A DNA stretch of 64,000 nt from the NCBI GenBank assembly GCA_034411135.1, contig DAOUMN010000003.1, forward strand, positions 62,001 through 126,000, given 5' to 3'. The translations under genes and the position numbers were made by a program. Source of the stretch: Bellilinea sp034411135 (lineage in GTDB: Bacteria; Chloroflexota; Anaerolineae; Anaerolineales; Anaerolineaceae). The notes beneath the pieces are model-generated. The model saw only the letters and a program-made list of their open reading frames with translations, was not told the DNA's origin and did no database searches. This document shows, piece by piece, positions 15,899 through 24,998 of this stretch (positions are counted from its first letter, which is position 1; every line of letters starts with the position of its first letter).

Positions 15899-17167
15899 AT
15901 GAAGTCGATCTTGCGCCTGCCCCCTGCCCTTAAGCATCGCAAATTTTCCCTCCTGTGGTGCGGCATGTTGATCTCCACCGCCGGATCTCAAATGCAGTTG
16001 TGGGCGCTGTTTTGGCACATCCGCTCGCTCAGCGACCAGCCGGTGGCGGTCAGTGGGGTGGGGGTTGCCCGCTTTGTGCCCATTTTGCTGCTTTCGCTCT
16101 TCGCCGGGCTGGTAGCAGACCGCCGCGAGCGGCGCAAAGTGATGATGACCACCCAATCGGTGATGATGCTGACCGCCCTGGCGTTGAGCGGCTTAACCGC
16201 GCTTGGCTGGATTCAGTTGTGGCACATCTACCTGTTGACCGCCATCCAGGCAGCCGCCATATCTTTCGATACACCCGCCCGCCAGGCGCTGGTGCCCAAC
16301 CTGCTGCCCAAAGAGCACCTGCCCAGCGCTTTCAGCCTCAATTCGATTGCCATGACCACTGGATCGATTGTCGGTCCGGCGCTCAGCGGGGTGGTGATTG
16401 CCTACACCGGGCAGGAATTCACCTACCTGTTCAACGCGGTTTCTTACCTGGGGGTGCTGCTGGCGCTGGTGGCAATGGGGGATGTTCCCCAGCAGCGCGC
16501 CATGCGGGTCAGCCGCGGCAGCGGGGTGGACTGGGCTGCCATTCGCGATGGTGTGCGCTTTATCCGCCGCTCGCCGATCATCCTGTCCTCGATGCTGCTC
16601 GATTCCCTGGCGACCTTTTTCTCGTCTGCCAACACCCTGCTGCCGTTTGTTGCCCAGGACATCCTGCGGGTGGGCGCGGTGCAATACGGCTGGCTGGCGG
16701 GGGCGCAGTCGCTGGGTGGAATTCTGGCTGGGCTGGCAATCTCGCAGCGCGAACAGCTGCGCCGCCAGGGGGTGCTGCTGCTCAACGCGGTGCTGGCGTT
16801 CGGCGCGGCGACTATCCTATTTGGGTTATCGCGATCCTTCTGGCTGACCTTTGCCGCGCTGGCGTTGATCGGCGGGGCGGACGCCGTCTCGACCATCCTG
16901 CGCAATACCATCCGCCAGTTGCAAACTCCCGATGATCTGCGCGGGCGGATAATCAGCATCAATCAGATTTTTTTCATGGGCGGACCTCAGTTGGGTGAGA
17001 TCGAAGCCGGGTTGGTGGCGCAAGCCTTTGGCGTGCCTGCCGCCATCCTGACCGGGGGGCTGGGCTGCATCCTCTCGGTGGGGCTGGTGGCGGGTTTCTG
17101 GCCGCAGCTGCGTCGTTTCAATGGGGACGAGCCGGTCATGGCAGGCGCGCGCAGCGGCGCGGGATAA
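15899..17167 (+). CDS. MFS transporter (EntS-like exporter family)
   Basis: This 422-residue, about 12-helix major-facilitator protein belongs to the EntS/TetV-like group. The first loop motif is LFAGLVADRRERRKVMM, followed later by SFDTPARQALVPNLLPKEHLPSAFSLNS and GPALSGVVIAYTG. These phrases recur in the family that includes the enterobactin exporter. Substrate unknown. Start is uncertain: GTG at 15896 and ATG at 15899 are adjacent, with GGAGAG at 15879. The 196 bp before it hold no gene. Confidence 0.9.
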   Translation: MKSILRLPPALKHRKFSLLWCGMLISTAGSQMQLWALFWHIRSLSDQPVAVSGVGVARFVPILLLSLFAGLVADRRERRKVMMTTQSVMMLTALALSGLTALGWIQLWHIYLLTAIQAAAISFDTPARQALVPNLLPKEHLPSAFSLNSIAMTTGSIVGPALSGVVIAYTGQEFTYLFNAVSYLGVLLALVAMGDVPQQRAMRVSRGSGVDWAAIRDGVRFIRRSPIILSSMLLDSLATFFSSANTLLPFVAQDILRVGAVQYGWLAGAQSLGGILAGLAISQREQLRRQGVLLLNAVLAFGAATILFGLSRSFWLTFAALALIGGADAVSTILRNTIRQLQTPDDLRGRIISINQIFFMGGPQLGEIEAGLVAQAFGVPAAILTGGLGCILSVGLVAGFWPQLRRFNGDEPVMAGARSGAG

Positions 17168-17412
17168 GCGCGGATTTTGACAGCCCAGTCGATTTTCTGT
17201 GCCGCTACCTGCCCGATGGTAACGTGCAGCGCGGCTGGCTGGAAAGCTGCTCCCCGCGCGCGCTTTGATCTACCGTCCGTATGACTGGAACCTGAATCGG
17301 GTCTGATTTCCATTTCTCCCCCTGGATTTACTGCCATGCGCAAAGCGCCGGACGGATTCTCCGGTAAAATAGATGTATCGGAAGAGGCACATCACTACAA
17401 GGAGAACCCATT

Positions 17413-18525
17413 ATGCCTGACGAATTGCGTTTTTGTAAATTTTGCGGCGCCCCGCTGGAAGCTGACATGAAAGTGTGCGCTGGCTGTGGACAGTCGGTGG
17501 AGGGCAGCGGCTCGCCGATGGAATACCTGCGCGGCACGCCGGATGTGCCTTCCGCCGAACCCCCGGCGATGGAAACACCTGCAAAACCCCCGGCGGTTGA
17601 GCCTCCACCTCCGCCTCCTCCACCGCGCCCGGTCCAATCGGCGCCAACGCCCGCCCCGCCGAAAAAAAGCAGCTTTCCGGTTTGGCTGATTGTCGTGATC
17701 GGCGTTGTTCTGCTATGCCTGTGCGCGGGTCTGGTGGCGGGCGGGGTGGCGTTGTTCAGCTTCTTCCGTTCCAACAACAGCAACATTGAAGGCATCGTTC
17801 CTCCGCTGATCGAGGAGCCGATCCAGGTTTTGACCGAAATACCGCAAGTCATCGCCACTTCGCTGCCCGAGGCAATCCCCACCTTTTTGCCAACCCCCGA
17901 AATCGCATTTACCATACCGCCCATGCCGACCATGGAAATGGCGCAAAGCCTGAGCGACGACACAATTACCGAGAATTTCTCCTCCAATCAGTACGAATGG
18001 GCGGAGGATCGCGACGATATTTCGGAGCACGGTTTTGCCAACGGGCGCTATTTCATTCGCGTGTTCGAGCCGGAATACTTCGCCTGGACGTTCATCCCGA
18101 CCGAATTCAACCCGACTACGGTGCGTTTCGAGGCACAGGTAGAGAGCGGCTTCGAGCAGGGGACGTATGGGTTGATCTGTAACTACGTGGACAGCGACCA
18201 TTTCGACTTCGTCGAGATTGACCTGGACACCCGTTCGTACAAATTTGCCCGCGAGACGATCGAAGAGACTGTCCCGCTGACCGAAGAAAACTGGCGGGAT
18301 GCCCGCTACCTCAACAGCGACCCGGCGGCGGTTAACATCATCGAGGTGCAATGCACCGCCGAGCGCATCCAACTCTCGATCAACGGCAACCTGGAAAACG
18401 CAGTCACCCTGGCGCAGCCCGCCGAACCGGACGGCTGGGTGGCAATATTCACTGCCACCTGGCAGAATGTATCCGGTGACGGCTTTGTGGTTTATTTCGA
18501 CAACCTGTTCGCCACCACCCGCTAG
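17413..18525 (+). CDS. Zinc-ribbon membrane protein with extracytoplasmic beta domain
   Basis: This 370-residue protein begins with a cytoplasmic zinc ribbon (C-K-F-C and C-A-G-C, residues 8-26), then a Pro-rich linker and one membrane helix (about 90-115). A Pro/Thr linker follows. The C-terminal globular domain (about 180-370) looks like a concanavalin/LamG-type fold of the DUF1080 kind, with ENFSSNQYEW, GRYFIRVFEPEYF and VYFDNLFATTR. It may read an outside carbohydrate or ligand and signal inwards. AAGGAG precedes the ATG. It is a single gene, convergent with the next. Confidence 0.78.
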   Translation: MPDELRFCKFCGAPLEADMKVCAGCGQSVEGSGSPMEYLRGTPDVPSAEPPAMETPAKPPAVEPPPPPPPPRPVQSAPTPAPPKKSSFPVWLIVVIGVVLLCLCAGLVAGGVALFSFFRSNNSNIEGIVPPLIEEPIQVLTEIPQVIATSLPEAIPTFLPTPEIAFTIPPMPTMEMAQSLSDDTITENFSSNQYEWAEDRDDISEHGFANGRYFIRVFEPEYFAWTFIPTEFNPTTVRFEAQVESGFEQGTYGLICNYVDSDHFDFVEIDLDTRSYKFARETIEETVPLTEENWRDARYLNSDPAAVNIIEVQCTAERIQLSINGNLENAVTLAQPAEPDGWVAIFTATWQNVSGDGFVVYFDNLFATTR

Positions 18526-18574
18526 GCGGGATTGGCAGACTCGGACAGCGCGGTTTTTGGTTAACCGTTCTGTT

Positions 18575-18817
18575 CTACGGGATTGGTTTAATCAGTTCGC
18601 GCAAGCCTTTATAACCCAACCACACCACCAGTCCACCGAGTGCCCATTTTAAACCGGCGGTTTCTGGGTTTGGGCAGTCCAACCGACAGGCGGATTGCAT
18701 GTTATCGGACAGGGTATAAAAATAGCCGACGAATCCCGCCAGCGCGGTAAATGCGCCGCCGATGGGGAGTGCGTTGGCTGTTTTTATGGCTGTAAAGAGA
18801 TGATTTAAGAAAACCAT
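18575..18817 (-). CDS. Small membrane protein of unknown function
   Basis: This 80-residue protein has two hydrophobic segments (about 18-35 and 58-72) separated by a short loop with two cysteines (ACRLDCPN). GGAAGGAG sits 8 nt before the ATG, which supports a real gene. It lies just downstream of the propeller/ubiquitin-fold pair on the same strand but 33 bp away, so co-transcription is possible. Family not recognised. Confidence 0.6.
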   Translation of the reverse strand: MVFLNHLFTAIKTANALPIGGAFTALAGFVGYFYTLSDNMQSACRLDCPNPETAGLKWALGGLVVWLGYKGLRELIKPIP

Positions 18818-18850
18818 GCGGGTTTCTCCTTCCGTATGCTCTTCTCTTTA

Positions 18851-19147
18851 TCACCCTCCGGCAATAGCGCCGAGGATGATGAACGGCTGCCGCCCGGCGA
18901 GGACATCCTCCGGCAGTGGGTCGTCCGGCGGGGCAAAGGACAGGTCTTGTTCGCACGCAAAGTAGCGCAGGAACGGACGGCGCTGGAGGGTGAGCGGGTC
19001 GCGGATGGTGCCGCGCAGGGTGGGAAAACGCGCTTCCAGCGTGTCCAGCACGGCGCGCTGGGTCACCGGCGGCGGTACATCCAAAACCACTTCGCCGCGC
19101 ACCTGTGCCAGCGTGCGCAGATGCGCCGGAAGAACAACACGGATCAT
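18851..19147 (-). CDS. MoaD/ThiS-type ubiquitin-fold protein
   Basis: This 98-residue protein has the beta-grasp pattern of MoaD/ThiS. Strand one is MIRVVLPAHLRTLAQVRGEVVLDV, the turn is RAVLDTLEARFPTLRGTI, and the end is ILGAIAGG, the C-terminal Gly-Gly tail needed for adenylation and thiocarboxylate formation. Such proteins serve as sulfur carriers or protein modifiers. Its ATG overlaps the stop of the upstream propeller gene by 4 bp, so translation is coupled. No E1-like (MoeB/ThiF) gene is in the window. Confidence 0.85.
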   Translation of the reverse strand: MIRVVLPAHLRTLAQVRGEVVLDVPPPVTQRAVLDTLEARFPTLRGTIRDPLTLQRRPFLRYFACEQDLSFAPPDDPLPEDVLAGRQPFIILGAIAGG

Positions 19148-20259
19148 GGCAGCGTCTGCACCTCAATCGACAGGATCGCCGGCAGGTCGCGGGCGATGGC
19201 GCTCCAGTTGTCGCCGCCGTCCGCCGAGGCATATACCTGCCCACCGGTGGTGCCGAAGTATACGCCGCACGGGTCGAGCCGGTCAACTGCCATTGCATCG
19301 CGCAGCACATTGACATAGCAGTCCTGTTGCGGTAAGCCGCGGGTGAGCGCCTGCCACTCGTTGCCGCCGCTGCGGCTGCGGTAAACGCGCAGTTTACCCT
19401 CCGGCGGGTAGTGTTCCGAATCGCTCTTGATCGGGACGACGTATACCGTGTCGGGCTGGTGGGCGTGAACGTCGATCACGAAACCAAAATCGCTCGGCAG
19501 GTTGCCGCTCACCTCGTACCACAGTTCACCGCCGTTGTCGCTGCGCATCACATCCCAGTGCTTTTGCATGAACAACACTTCCGGGCGGTCGGGATGCATG
19601 GCGATGCGGTGCACGCAGTGACCCACTTCGGCGTCCGGGTCGGGGATGTAGTCGGATTGCAACCCGCGGTTGATCGCCCGCCAGGTTTGCCCGTTGTCAT
19701 CACTGCGGAAGACGCCCGCGGCGGAGATGGCAATGGTCATCCGTCCATGGTTGCGCGGGTCGAGCAGCACCGTGTGCACGCTCAAACCGCCAGCACCGGG
19801 CATCCACTGCGCGCCGCTGCCGTGAGCGCGCAGCCCGGCAAGTTCCTGCCAGGTTTGCCCGCCGTCGGTCGAGCGGAATAGGGCGGCATCTTCCACCCCG
19901 GCATAGACCGTATCGGGGTCATCCAGCGCGGGTTCCAGATGCCAGACGCGGGCGAATTCCCACGGGTGGGGCGTGCCGTCGTACCACTGGTGGGTGCCTG
20001 GCACGCCTTCGTAAACGAACTGATTCCCGGCTGGCTGCCAGGTTTGCCCGCCATCGTCCGAGCGCTGGATGATCTGCCCAAACCAGCCGGTGGATTGCGA
20101 GGCGTAAATGCGTCGCGGGTCGACCGGCGAACCCTTGAGGTGATAGACTTCCCAGCCGCCGAAATGCGGTCCGCTGATCTGCCACTGCTCGCGCTTGCCG
20201 TCCGCGCTGAGGATGAAAGCACCCTTGCGGGTGCCGACCAAAACCCTTACTGCGCTCAT
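19144..20259 (-). CDS. BNR/sialidase-type beta-propeller protein
   Basis: This 371-residue protein contains repeated Asp-box (BNR) motifs of the form S-x-D-x-G-x-T-W: RSDDGGQTW, RSTDGGQTW, RSDDNGQTW, RSDNGGELW and ASADGGDNW. They indicate a six- or seven-bladed propeller as in sialidases and photosystem II assembly (Ycf48-like) proteins. There is no signal peptide, so it is likely cytoplasmic. The sialidase Arg triad and Tyr/Glu pair could not be assigned, so hydrolase activity is doubtful. The ATG at 20259 has GGAGT 7 nt upstream. It is translationally coupled to the ubiquitin-fold protein, and the pairing is informative. Confidence 0.85.
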   Translation of the reverse strand: MSAVRVLVGTRKGAFILSADGKREQWQISGPHFGGWEVYHLKGSPVDPRRIYASQSTGWFGQIIQRSDDGGQTWQPAGNQFVYEGVPGTHQWYDGTPHPWEFARVWHLEPALDDPDTVYAGVEDAALFRSTDGGQTWQELAGLRAHGSGAQWMPGAGGLSVHTVLLDPRNHGRMTIAISAAGVFRSDDNGQTWRAINRGLQSDYIPDPDAEVGHCVHRIAMHPDRPEVLFMQKHWDVMRSDNGGELWYEVSGNLPSDFGFVIDVHAHQPDTVYVVPIKSDSEHYPPEGKLRVYRSRSGGNEWQALTRGLPQQDCYVNVLRDAMAVDRLDPCGVYFGTTGGQVYASADGGDNWSAIARDLPAILSIEVQTLP

Positions 20260-20472
20260 GGGATGACTCCTTATGCTATAACCGGCGGGGGAAGCCGGTG
20301 AATACCGCGCCGGATGGGGCGGCGCGGCTGGCTGGTTTGGGAAGAACACTAAATCTTACTATTTCTATCTATTTTATTCGAAAATGTGTTCGAGTCAATA
20401 GGTTAAATCAAAAAATAGAACAAATTTTCTCGCCTGATTTGCCGCGCCGGTTTGCGGCGCGCTGGAATCATT

Positions 20473-21690
20473 TTATCGTTGGGTTGCCTCGACCGTTGCC
20501 GCAATGGTGGGGTGCGCGTGGGCGCGCGTTTGCCCGTACAGCGGACGCGCCGCCGCCAGCAGCACGCTCATCATGATCACCCCGCCCAGGGTGAGCAGGG
20601 TGCTCGCCAGCGGCGAAACATTGTTGAGCAAAATCCCTTGCAGCCAGGGCAGGATCATGGCGCCAATGCTTGCCATGCCGTTGACAATGGTCATGGCTTT
20701 GCCCGGCTGCGCAGGGTAGGCGCTGCCGGTCAGCGAGACCACCGAGGGGAAGATCGAACCAAAGCTGAAACCGGTCAGCAAAATGCCCGCCACGCTGAGC
20801 GGGATGCTGCCCCTGCCGAGCACCAGCAGCAGGCTGCCCGCCAGTGCGCCGCCCATGCTGAGCGCCAGAATGCGCATGCCAGTCAGGCGCATGCCCAGCC
20901 AGACGGTCACCAGCCGCCCGGCGGTCAACGCCAGCCAGAAGGCGGAGGCTGCTAGCGCGGCGGTTTCCAGCGAAAGCAGCGTGGTGCGGTTCATATACAC
21001 CGTGACCCAGCCGCCCAGCCCGTTCTCGATGCCGACATAGATCAGCAGTAGCACCGCCAGCAGCCAGACCAGGCGGCTGCGCAACAGACTGCCAAAACCG
21101 CCGGTTTCCGCCCGGTTCTCCGCCGCGGGCGGGGGGACGCGCAGCAAGAGGAACAGGATGAACTGCACCCCCACCAGCCCGCCGACCAGCCAGAGAATCA
21201 TCCGCCCCTGCCCGAAGCGTTCGATGGCATAGCCGACCATTGCCGGGCTGAAGAATGCCCCCAAGCCGAAGAACAGGTTGAGCAGGTTGAGCGCCGAAAC
21301 GCTGCGATGAGCGAAGACACGCGCCACCAGGATGTTGGCGGTCAGTACAATGCTGCCTGCCCCCAGCCCGATCAACGCGAATATGGACATGCTGAGGGCA
21401 AAATTTGCGCTGAATGGCAGCGCGGCGAAGCAGCCAGTCAATAGCAGCGCCGAGACGAGCAGCAGCGGCTTTTCGCCGTACCGGTCGCTCAACGGACCGC
21501 TAATGAACTGCCCAAACAGCGAACCGAGAAAATAGAACGTGTACAGCCCGCCGATTGCGGTCAGGTTGACCTGGTTGAGCAGCGCCAGTTCGGGTAGCAG
21601 TGGACCATAGGCGGCGACCGAAGTGCCCAGCGAGAAGAAGAACAGACAGCAAAGCAACAGGATGGTGAGGCGTTGTTTTCTGGTTGTCAC
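20473..21690 (-). CDS. MFS transporter
   Basis: This 405-residue, about 12-helix transporter has the first loop QFISGPLSDRYGEKPLL and the duplicated half arrangement of the superfamily. The fucose/sugar-permease-like motif FFGLGAFFSPAMVG and SFGSIFPSVVSLTG near the C-terminal half suggest the FHS-like (fucose/glucose H+ symporter) group. Substrate not predictable. It starts at GTG with AGGAAAGG upstream. The 213-bp spacer before the propeller gene is AT-rich and holds no ORF. Confidence 0.88.
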   Translation of the reverse strand: MTTRKQRLTILLLCCLFFFSLGTSVAAYGPLLPELALLNQVNLTAIGGLYTFYFLGSLFGQFISGPLSDRYGEKPLLLVSALLLTGCFAALPFSANFALSMSIFALIGLGAGSIVLTANILVARVFAHRSVSALNLLNLFFGLGAFFSPAMVGYAIERFGQGRMILWLVGGLVGVQFILFLLLRVPPPAAENRAETGGFGSLLRSRLVWLLAVLLLIYVGIENGLGGWVTVYMNRTTLLSLETAALAASAFWLALTAGRLVTVWLGMRLTGMRILALSMGGALAGSLLLVLGRGSIPLSVAGILLTGFSFGSIFPSVVSLTGSAYPAQPGKAMTIVNGMASIGAMILPWLQGILLNNVSPLASTLLTLGGVIMMSVLLAAARPLYGQTRAHAHPTIAATVEATQR

Positions 21691-21821
21691 GTAAAGCTTG
21701 CCTTTCCTGAAAGATCAAACGGCATCATCATACCCCATTTTCGGGATTTCCGCGACTGGGCGCATGGATAGTCCGTGGCGGGCGGCGCATCGCGGCAGGC
21801 GGTATCCAATTGTCCTTCAAC

Positions 21822-21844
21822 ACCCTTCGACAGGCTCAGGGTAC
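21822..21844 (+). repeat. Dispersed CTTCGACAGGCTCAGGGTAC element
   Basis: A full copy of the short dispersed sequence (ACCCTTCGACAGGCTCAG followed by GGTAC) sits in the spacer before the helicase gene. Related copies are at 4327-4368, 28475-28494, 38648-38662 and 45353-45372. Confidence 0.7.
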
Positions 21845-21934
21845 GGGCTCAAACGCCCTGGCGGGTGGAGAGAAACTATGAAATGTGGCGCAAGGGGGTT
21901 CGCCGGGCTGCCTTCGTGGTACAATCCCCCTGCC

Positions 21935-24139
21935 ATGATCGACCTCGACCTTCTCAACCCGCAGCAACGTGCCGCCGTCACCACCGGGCTGGGTCAGGCG
22001 CTGGTGCTGGCAGGACCCGGCTCCGGTAAAACGCGCGTCTTGACCCAGCGCATCGCCTACCTGATCGACGCAATGGGCGTACAGCCCTACAACATCCTGG
22101 CGGTCACGTTCACCAACAAAGCCGCCCGCGAGATGCAGCACCGCCTGCAAAACCTGCTTGCCGAGCGCGGCGAGGGCGTCTGGCTGGGCACTTTCCATGC
22201 CAATTGTGCGCGCATTTTGCGCCGCGAGGCACAGTACCTGTCCTTTGACAACAACTTCGTCATCATGGACAGCGATGACCAGCAAGCCCTGGTCAAGCGC
22301 GCCATCCGCGAACTGAACCTGGACGAAAAACTCTACCGCCCGACCGGCATTCACGCTGCCATCTCGACCGCCAAGAACAACCTGATCACCCCGCAGGATT
22401 TTCCCACCCAATCGTACCGCGACGAGATCACCCGGCGCATCTACGAGCGCTATCAGATGCTGCTGCGCGATTCCAACGCAGTCGATTTCGATGACCTGCT
22501 GCTCGAAACCGTGCGCCTGCTGGTGGATAACCCCCAGGTGCGCGAGCGCTACGCCCGCCGCTTTGAGCATGTACTGGTGGATGAGTTCCAGGATACCAAC
22601 CTGGTGCAGTACGAGCTGCTCAAGCTGCTGGCTTCGCTGCACCGCAACCTGTTCGTTGTTGGCGACGAGGACCAGTCAATCTACCGCTGGCGCGGCGCAG
22701 ACTACCGCAATGTGCTGCGCTTCGAGCAGGACTACCCCGAATGCCGGAAAATTCTGCTCGAACAGAATTACCGCTCGACCCAGACCGTGCTGGACGCCGC
22801 CCGCGCAGTGATCGACCGCAACCTTCACCGCACGCCCAAGCACCTGTTCTCCGAGCGCGGGCATGGCGAACGCATTGTGCTGTACGAGGCGGTGGACGAA
22901 CACGCTGAAGCCGCCTTTGTGGTGGATACCATTCGCCAGTGGGTTGACGGCGGCAAGGCGCGCGGCAGCGATTTTGCCGTCATGTACCGCACCAATGCCC
23001 AGTCGCGCTTGCTGGAAGAAGCCTTCTTGCGCGCCGGGCTGCCCTACCGCCTGGTCGGCGCGCTGCGCTTTTACGGGCGGCGCGAGGTCAAGGACGTAAT
23101 TTCCTTCTTGCGCCTGGTGCACAACCCGGACGATGAGGTCTCGCTGGCGCGGGTGATCAACATTCCGCCGCGCGGGGTGGGGGAAAAGACAATGGTCGCG
23201 CTGCAGCTGGCGGCGCGCCAGGCGCAAATGACCGCCGGTCAGTTGTTGATCGAACTGGGACAAAAAGGCAGCCAGTCGCTGCATTGGGGCAAATTCAGCG
23301 GGCGCAGCGTGCTCCCGCTGGCGGATTTCGGCAGTGTGCTGGCGGGCTGGCGCAGCGCCGCCGCCGAAGGGTTGAGCCTGCCGGGTCTGTTCGACCGTAT
23401 CCTGCTCGACACTGCCTACCAGGAATACATCGACGATGGCAGCAACGAGGGCAAGGAGCGTTGGGACAACATCCAGGAACTGCGCCGCCTGGCGTACGAA
23501 TTCAACGAGGGCGGTTTGACGTCCTTTCTCGAAAACCTGGCGCTGGTATCCGACCAGGACACCCTGCCGGAGGAGACCGTCAACGCCGCCACGCTGCTCA
23601 CCCTGCATGCCGCCAAAGGGCTGGAATTTGGCAATGTGTTCATCATCGGGCTGGATGAAGGATTGCTGCCGCACTCGCGCTCCAAGGATGACCCGGAGGA
23701 AATGGCGGAAGAACGCCGCCTGTTGTACGTGGGCATCACCCGCGCCAAGGAGCGGGTTTACCTGGTGCGCGCCAACCAGCGCAGCCAGTATGGCGGACCG
23801 GAGTTTCAGGAAGCCTCGCGTTTCCTGGAAGACCTGCCGCCCGCGTTGGTACAGCGCCAGGGGCAGCGCCGCCGCGCCGACCGCTGGGAAAGCCCGGAAT
23901 CGCGCGCGCTGCGCAGCCGCTTTCTCAATCTTGCGCCCGCCCGTCCGTCATCGGCTGCCATTCTGGAGCCGCGCTACCGCGCCACCGACCGGGTGCGTCA
24001 CCCGGTGTGGGGAGAGGGCATTGTCATGGAAAGCCGCATCCAGGACGGCGACGAGACGGTGGATGTGTTCTTCGAGACGGTCGGCTTCAAGCGGCTTGTG
24101 GCTTCGCTGGCAAACCTGGAAGTTCTGCCGCGTTCGTGA
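21935..24139 (+). CDS. pcrA: PcrA/UvrD-type DNA helicase
   Basis: This 734-residue superfamily 1A 3'-5' helicase acts in repair and replication restart. Motifs in order are: Q motif LNPQQRAAV (4-12), Walker A AGPGSGKT (about 25-32), Ia AVTFTNKAAREM, II VDEFQDT, III GDEDQSIYRWRGA, IV NYRS, V LHAAKGLEF and VI LLYVGITRAKE. The C-terminal end carries the PcrA/UvrD Tudor-like region (ATDRVRHPVWGEGIVMESR), known to bind RNA polymerase. ATG 21935 (MIDLDLLNPQQ) was chosen over earlier in-frame ATGs because the preceding DNA is repeat and spacer. It overlaps the next convergent gene by 53 bp. Confidence 0.96.
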   Translation: MIDLDLLNPQQRAAVTTGLGQALVLAGPGSGKTRVLTQRIAYLIDAMGVQPYNILAVTFTNKAAREMQHRLQNLLAERGEGVWLGTFHANCARILRREAQYLSFDNNFVIMDSDDQQALVKRAIRELNLDEKLYRPTGIHAAISTAKNNLITPQDFPTQSYRDEITRRIYERYQMLLRDSNAVDFDDLLLETVRLLVDNPQVRERYARRFEHVLVDEFQDTNLVQYELLKLLASLHRNLFVVGDEDQSIYRWRGADYRNVLRFEQDYPECRKILLEQNYRSTQTVLDAARAVIDRNLHRTPKHLFSERGHGERIVLYEAVDEHAEAAFVVDTIRQWVDGGKARGSDFAVMYRTNAQSRLLEEAFLRAGLPYRLVGALRFYGRREVKDVISFLRLVHNPDDEVSLARVINIPPRGVGEKTMVALQLAARQAQMTAGQLLIELGQKGSQSLHWGKFSGRSVLPLADFGSVLAGWRSAAAEGLSLPGLFDRILLDTAYQEYIDDGSNEGKERWDNIQELRRLAYEFNEGGLTSFLENLALVSDQDTLPEETVNAATLLTLHAAKGLEFGNVFIIGLDEGLLPHSRSKDDPEEMAEERRLLYVGITRAKERVYLVRANQRSQYGGPEFQEASRFLEDLPPALVQRQGQRRRADRWESPESRALRSRFLNLAPARPSSAAILEPRYRATDRVRHPVWGEGIVMESRIQDGDETVDVFFETVGFKRLVASLANLEVLPRS

Positions 24140-24662
24140 TGGCGTACAGCAGCGCAAAGAGCGCGGCGCGATCTTCCGGCGCACGCGGATCGCAAGGCGA
24201 TGCCCCCGCCGGGCTGTAGCCGTTCAGCTGGCGCACCAGTTCCATCGCCGGTTGGTCGAGCGTGCCGCAGCCTAAATAGACTGGGAAGGCATCGGCGGGG
24301 GAGCGATTCGCCAGCACCCAGCCGGTCAGCGCGCGGCGAAGCGCGGGCGCGGTGGTATCCGCCAGGCGCAGATGGCGTTCCAGCCTGTCGGGGGCTTCTT
24401 CCGGCTCGTGAATTTCTGCCCCGTCGCGCCCCGCGTACAGTGTGCCTGCCAGCGGCAGGCGGGTGCGCAATTCCCCGGCTGGCAGACTGCCGATCACCGC
24501 GGGCAGTATGCCGGGCAGCCCGCTCACCTGGCGCAGCAGGTTGAGCCGCGCCGCGCTCAACACTCCTCCGCCGGTGGTCAGGGCTTCGTAACTAAGGAAC
24601 AGGCGCACGATGGGTTCATCGTGCAGCCTGATGGGTAGCTCGGACAACAGGGTGGAATTCAT
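24087..24662 (-). CDS. Protein of unknown function, convergent with pcrA
   Basis: This 191-residue, mostly helical protein has a Leu/Arg-rich pattern and the phrase VYLGCGTLDQPAMELVRQLNGY. No signal peptide or membrane segment is seen. Its last 53 bp overlap the 3' end of the helicase gene on the opposite strand. No ribosome site is apparent. A TATTAT sequence lies about 10 nt before the ATG, so a leaderless mRNA is possible. Family not recognised. Confidence 0.6.
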   Translation of the reverse strand: MNSTLLSELPIRLHDEPIVRLFLSYEALTTGGGVLSAARLNLLRQVSGLPGILPAVIGSLPAGELRTRLPLAGTLYAGRDGAEIHEPEEAPDRLERHLRLADTTAPALRRALTGWVLANRSPADAFPVYLGCGTLDQPAMELVRQLNGYSPAGASPCDPRAPEDRAALFALLYAITNAAELPGLPAKPQAA

Positions 24663-24998
24663 CGCAAAATAATACGACTATATTTGTCATATTATACCCC
24701 ACCCAATGGCTGCGTTGGCGGCAGAAACCCGCTCGCGGAGAATTTACGCGTTTTTTATAGGATAATTCTTGTTGTATTGGTCGTGGAACACTATATAATG
24801 GATTCAGGTGGAGACAAAAACTTTGCCCGGCGCAATTTTGTACCCTTAAAAGTCGCAATCAACCCTACTTATAAATTTTCCTTAATCTCCTCCTTGCTTT
24901 TTTGTAATGTACCCCTACCCTGTGACTCAACGCGCGCATTTTGTGGTTTAATCCTGTCTGTACAGGCAGCTGGTCGATCTCGGTTTTTGGAAATAGAC

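Noticed and set aside
19144..20259. Call of the propeller protein as a sialidase
   Set aside because: Asp-boxes are structural and shared by many propellers; the sialidase arginine triad and nucleophile could not be assigned, and no signal peptide is present.
24684..24998. N-terminal extension of the HD-GYP protein to 24684
   Set aside because: The extra 105 codons are AT-rich, Cys-containing and unlike protein; a GTG at 24999 directly precedes the membrane domain.
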